Part shown: positions 13,937 through 16,219 of the stretch, in pieces
Position numbering within the stretch: the first letter of the stretch is position 1
How the letters are laid out: every line of letters starts with the position of its first letter
DNA from: Mesorhizobium_B sp964242945
GTDB lineage: Bacteria; Pseudomonadota; Alphaproteobacteria; Rhizobiales; Rhizobiaceae
Direction of reading: 5' to 3'
DNA: 16,219 bases
NCBI GenBank assembly: GCA_964242945.1
Contig: CAXTCF010000094.1
Location: forward strand, 1 to 16,219
Program-made: the position numbers and the translations under genes
The notes under the pieces: model-generated
Databases searched by the model: none
What the model was told of the DNA's origin: nothing
What the model saw: only the letters and a program-made list of their open reading frames with translations

Positions 13937-14977
13937 TTAAACCCGGAACAGGCCGCGGTGGCCGAACAGCGGGGCGCGCTCGGCGATGTGGCTGGGATCG
14001 GTGCCGTAGCGGCGGACGCGCTCGACCTCCCGCTTCGAGCCGAACACCAGCGGCACACGCTGCGTCAGGCTTTCCGGGACCAGGTCGAGCGTGTCGTAGA
14101 TGCCGTCGGTCGCCGCGCCGCCGGCCCCCTCGACCAGCATCGCAAGGGGGTTGGCGGTGAAGACGAGGGGCAGCAGCCCGTGCGGATGCCCGCCGCCCGT
14201 GTGGGCCGGCGTGAGGAAGATGCCGCCGCGGCGCAGCACGCGCAGCGTCTCAGTGGCGAGCGAGCCGCTCCAGCGCAGGTCAAGATCGCGCTCGCGCGGG
14301 CCATTGACGCCTTTCAGGCAGTCCTTCACGTAAAGGCGGACGCCTTCGGGCCAGTGCCGCGTATTGCCGGGGTCGATCGCAACGGAGACGGCGCGATGCG
14401 GGATCCCGATGGGATGGGCGCTTTCGGTGAAAACGCCGCGTTCCGGTCGGTAGGCGAAACCCCGCGTCCCGTGTCCCATCGCCAGAACCAGGGAAAGGCC
14501 GCTGCCGTAAACGAACAGGCCTGCAGCGATCTGGGCGCGGCCGGGCTGCCCGAAAGCCCGCTCCGGCTCGTCGGCCGCGCCGTCATGCGGCAGGATGGAG
14601 AAGAGCGAGCCGCAGGCGGCATCGACATCGCAGTCTTCCCATCCGTTGAGAGGATCGACGGCCAGCGCTACGCTCGCCTGCGCATCCATCCGCATCGGCT
14701 GGCTCGACGTTTTGGATGCGTAGAGCGCCACTGGGGCGTTCCGCGCGGCGCCGAGCAGCAGTTCGTCCGAGTTGGCGGCCAGACAGGTGAGCGGATCCCC
14801 AGCCGAAGCCGGTTCGCGGCATACAGGCGCGCCCGGCGCTTCGCCGGCGGCAGCCTGGCAGACGAGACGGTGAATCTCAACGGCCGCCGCCGCGAGGCCG
14901 CGGATCGCCGCGGCGCAAGCCTCCTGGGTTTCGCCTGCCCCCGCGAGGCGGTCGAGGTGCGCGTCGAGCGTCGCCAT
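13937..14977 (-). CDS. cbbF: CbbF-type fructose-1,6-bisphosphatase homologue with degenerate active site
   Basis: Encodes 346 aa and aligns by eye with class I FBPases of the CbbF group over its whole length. Examples are VDPLNGWEDCDVD (107-119) followed by GSLFSI, AAGLFVYGSG (151-160), GGIFLTP (251-257), ANPLAMLVEGAGGAATDG (275-292) and the terminal LFGHRGLFR. However, the canonical IASEEE is here YASKTSS (86-92), DPLDGSSN is DPLNGWED (108-115), and KLRLLYE is LLPLVFT (268-274). The metal ligands corresponding to Glu97, Glu98, Asp121 and Glu280 of mammalian FBPase, and the substrate-site lysine and tyrosines, are therefore largely lost. The start ATG 14977 has GGAGGAGG upstream; GTG 14980 is adjacent. 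It is the first gene of the operon, next to cbbR. It may be inactive, regulatory, or altered in substrate. Confidence 0.85.
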   Translation of the reverse strand: MATLDAHLDRLAGAGETQEACAAAIRGLAAAAVEIHRLVCQAAAGEAPGAPVCREPASAGDPLTCLAANSDELLLGAARNAPVALYASKTSSQPMRMDAQASVALAVDPLNGWEDCDVDAACGSLFSILPHDGAADEPERAFGQPGRAQIAAGLFVYGSGLSLVLAMGHGTRGFAYRPERGVFTESAHPIGIPHRAVSVAIDPGNTRHWPEGVRLYVKDCLKGVNGPRERDLDLRWSGSLATETLRVLRRGGIFLTPAHTGGGHPHGLLPLVFTANPLAMLVEGAGGAATDGIYDTLDLVPESLTQRVPLVFGSKREVERVRRYGTDPSHIAERAPLFGHRGLFRV

Positions 14978-15082
14978 CACCGCCTCCTCCCAAAGGTGCT
15001 GATGGGGCAGCAGATATCGGCGGAGCGAAGAAAGTAAAATTTATTGTCTTTACGCCGCCGCTAAGAATTTCTAAGCAGCATC
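14978..15082. promoter_or_regulatory. cbbR-cbbF divergent regulatory region with CbbR-type motif
   Basis: This 105-bp gap has an AT-rich block (about 15031-15080) that stands out from the GC-rich surroundings. CTAAG-AATTT-CTAAG (15061-15075) contains TAA-N7-TAA at 15062-15074. That fits the TNA-N7-TNA core reported for CbbR operators and the LysR T-N11-A rule. An inverted repeat GTAAA/TTTAC (15034-15038 and 15049-15053) lies next to it and could be a second half-site. By LysR precedent, CbbR would bind here to repress its own gene and activate cbbF onwards. No clean -35/-10 could be assigned. cbbR itself has no strong ribosome binding site. Confidence 0.6.
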
Positions 15083-16033
15083 ATGCGCCATGCAAGCCTC
15101 CGGACGCTGCGGTCGGTCGCGGCGGTCGGCCGTTGCGGCAGGATCGCCGCCGCGGCGCCGCTTCTCGGCCTGACGCCGCCCGCGGTGACGCTCCAGCTCA
15201 AGCAGATGGAGGAGGCGACCGGGCTGTCCTTGTTCGACCGCACGCCGGACGGCATGCGCCCGACCGCCGCCGGGCTGGCGGTGATGGAGGCCGCGGGCGC
15301 GATCGAGGACCAACTGCGCGCGCTCCAGGACGCGCTCGACGCCATCAAGGGCGTGCGCCGGGGATCGCTGCGCCTCGGCGTCGTTTCCACCGCCAAATAT
15401 TTCGCGCCGAAGCTGATGGCTGCCTTCCGCGCGCTTTATCCCGGCATCGAGCTGACGCTCGCCGTCGGCAACCGCGCGGAAACGATCGGGCGCCTCCGGG
15501 AGCACGGCCTGGATGTCGCCATCATGGGGCGGCCGCCCGGCGGCCTGCCCGTTCGCGCGACGATAATCGGCGAGCACCCGCTGGTGATCGTCGCCGCACC
15601 CGACCACCCGCTCGCGCAGGCACGCGACATCGCCAGAGAGCGGGTCGGTCAGGAAGAATTCATCGTGCGCGAGCGCGGTTCGGGAACGCGCATCTCGATG
15701 GAAATCTTCATGCGCGACATGCCGGGCTGGCAGGAGCGCGAGTTCAACGAGATGGACTCCAACGAGACGATCAAGCAGGCTGTCATGGCGGGCCTGGGCA
15801 TCGCCTTCATCTCCGGCCACACCGTCGTGTCGGAGATCGAGAGCGGCAGGCTGGCGGTGCTGGACGTGCGCGGCATGCCGGTCCGGCGGCAGTGGTTCGG
15901 CGTGACGCGCGCCGACCGCGCCCTCACGCCGGTCATAACCGCCTTCAACACCTTCCTCGTTTCCGGCGGCGCGGCGCATTTGGAAAACCTGAACCGGCTG
16001 TTCCCGCAGCCTGCGGGAGACATCGCCGACTGA
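15083..16033 (+). CDS. cbbR: LysR-type transcriptional regulator CbbR
   Basis: Encodes 316 aa, the normal LTTR length. The N-terminal winged helix-turn-helix (about residues 5-62) includes LLGLTPPAVTLQLKQMEEAT and LFDRTPDGMRPTAAG. A linker helix follows, then the periplasmic-binding-protein-like effector domain with RLGVVSTAKYFAPKLMAAF (97-115), a CbbR hallmark as I recall it, and SNETIKQAVMAGLGIAFISGHT (about 229-250). CbbR senses metabolites such as RuBP, NADPH or ATP in other bacteria and controls Calvin-cycle operons. It is divergent from cbbF and shares the 105-bp regulatory region. The ATG at 15083 lacks a good Shine-Dalgarno sequence, which may keep levels low. Confidence 0.95.
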   Translation: MRHASLRTLRSVAAVGRCGRIAAAAPLLGLTPPAVTLQLKQMEEATGLSLFDRTPDGMRPTAAGLAVMEAAGAIEDQLRALQDALDAIKGVRRGSLRLGVVSTAKYFAPKLMAAFRALYPGIELTLAVGNRAETIGRLREHGLDVAIMGRPPGGLPVRATIIGEHPLVIVAAPDHPLAQARDIARERVGQEEFIVRERGSGTRISMEIFMRDMPGWQEREFNEMDSNETIKQAVMAGLGIAFISGHTVVSEIESGRLAVLDVRGMPVRRQWFGVTRADRALTPVITAFNTFLVSGGAAHLENLNRLFPQPAGDIAD

Positions 16034-16146
16034 CACGCGGACCACGCCAGGCTGCCTTTGCGCTTTCAACCCGCCGCAGTTGCTCTTAAGGGGGTGTTGC
16101 TGCCCATGCGGCCGAAGCAAAAACGTCCTGACCGAACGAGACACCG

Positions 16147-16219
16147 ATGGAAGCGTCAGTCCTCACGATCGGCACGCGGGGGAGTCCTCTGGCTCTTGCG
16201 CAGGCGGCTGAGGTTCGTT
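16147..16219 (+). CDS. hemC: Hydroxymethylbilane synthase (porphobilinogen deaminase), N-terminal fragment
   Basis: Only the first 24 codons are in the window; the gene runs off the right edge. The start MEASVLTIGTRGSPLALAQA is the signature N-terminus of HemC, which polymerises four porphobilinogens into hydroxymethylbilane for haem and cobalamin synthesis in the cytoplasm. The GTRGSPLALAQ motif is diagnostic and intact. The start is ATG 16147 with only a weak upstream purine stretch (CGAGACACCG). The 113 bp between cbbR and this gene contain no other gene; hemC is read in the same direction as cbbR but is probably transcribed independently. Confidence 0.93.
   Translation, partial: MEASVLTIGTRGSPLALAQAAEVR

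Noticed and set aside
11769..15037. Long plus-strand open frames opposite cbbL, cbbP and cbbF
   Set aside because: They are antisense shadows created by high-GC codon bias; they show His/Val/Arg-rich low-complexity sequence and no family motifs, while the minus strand encodes clear Calvin-cycle enzymes.
16073..16112. GCCGCA/TGCGGC stem after cbbR as a terminator
   Set aside because: The loop is 28 bases and no T-run follows; likely chance.
1..16219. tRNA, rRNA, CRISPR array, insertion sequence or integrase
   Set aside because: No cloverleaf-like segment, spaced repeat series, transposase motif or terminal inverted repeat was seen on reading both strands.

Overview
The window is high-GC DNA with dense genes, short intergenic gaps and strong G/C bias at third codon positions. 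It looks like a chromosomal segment of an alphaproteobacterium, most likely of the Hyphomicrobiales (rhizobial/Phyllobacteriaceae type). The reasons are the red-type (form IC) Rubisco operon, a non-pyrrolysine MttB-family methyltransferase, a spore-photoproduct-lyase-like radical SAM protein in a lineage that does not sporulate, and hemC at the right edge. No tRNA, rRNA, insertion sequence, integrase or CRISPR array was seen.

Left part (1-7.2 kb), metabolic accessory genes: a corrinoid-dependent MttB-family methyltransferase (minus) stands back to back with a DddQ-like cupin DMSP lyase homologue (plus), a possible module for methylated osmolytes. A radical SAM SPL-family protein (minus) follows, diverging from a metallo-beta-lactamase-fold protein with an N-terminal zinc ribbon. 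Then come a Gfo/Idh/MocA dehydrogenase and an AAC(3)-I-type acetyltransferase (both minus). The acetyltransferase diverges from yghU, a glutathione-dependent disulfide reductase, across a region holding a 14-bp inverted repeat.

Middle part (7.2-10.2 kb, all minus): an unrecognised protein with a possible helix-turn-helix segment, then a translationally coupled pair made of a SAM methyltransferase and a clan-A glycoside-hydrolase-like protein. The hydrolase appears circularly permuted: the NEP acid/base motif is at its very N-terminus and the barrel's first strands are at its C-terminus. About 455 bp without a convincing gene separates this pair from the Rubisco operon.

Right part (10.2-16.2 kb): a compact Calvin-cycle operon on the minus strand, cbbF-cbbP-cbbL-cbbS-cbbX, with the LysR regulator gene cbbR divergent on the plus strand. 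A 105-bp AT-rich intergenic region carries a TNA-N7-TNA CbbR-type motif. cbbP makes ribulose-1,5-bisphosphate, cbbLS fixes CO2 and cbbX reactivates inhibited Rubisco. cbbT, cbbA and cbbE are absent, so the other cycle steps must be encoded elsewhere. CbbF is clearly an FBPase homologue by its overall sequence, but most metal- and substrate-binding residues of class I FBPases are replaced, which makes it the most surprising gene in the window. The first codons of hemC close the segment.

The strongest candidates for something undescribed are the active-site-stripped CbbF in an otherwise intact operon, the permuted glycoside hydrolase coupled to a methyltransferase, and the MttB/DddQ-like divergent pair. 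All assignments come from reading the sequence and remembered family motifs; no database search was run.
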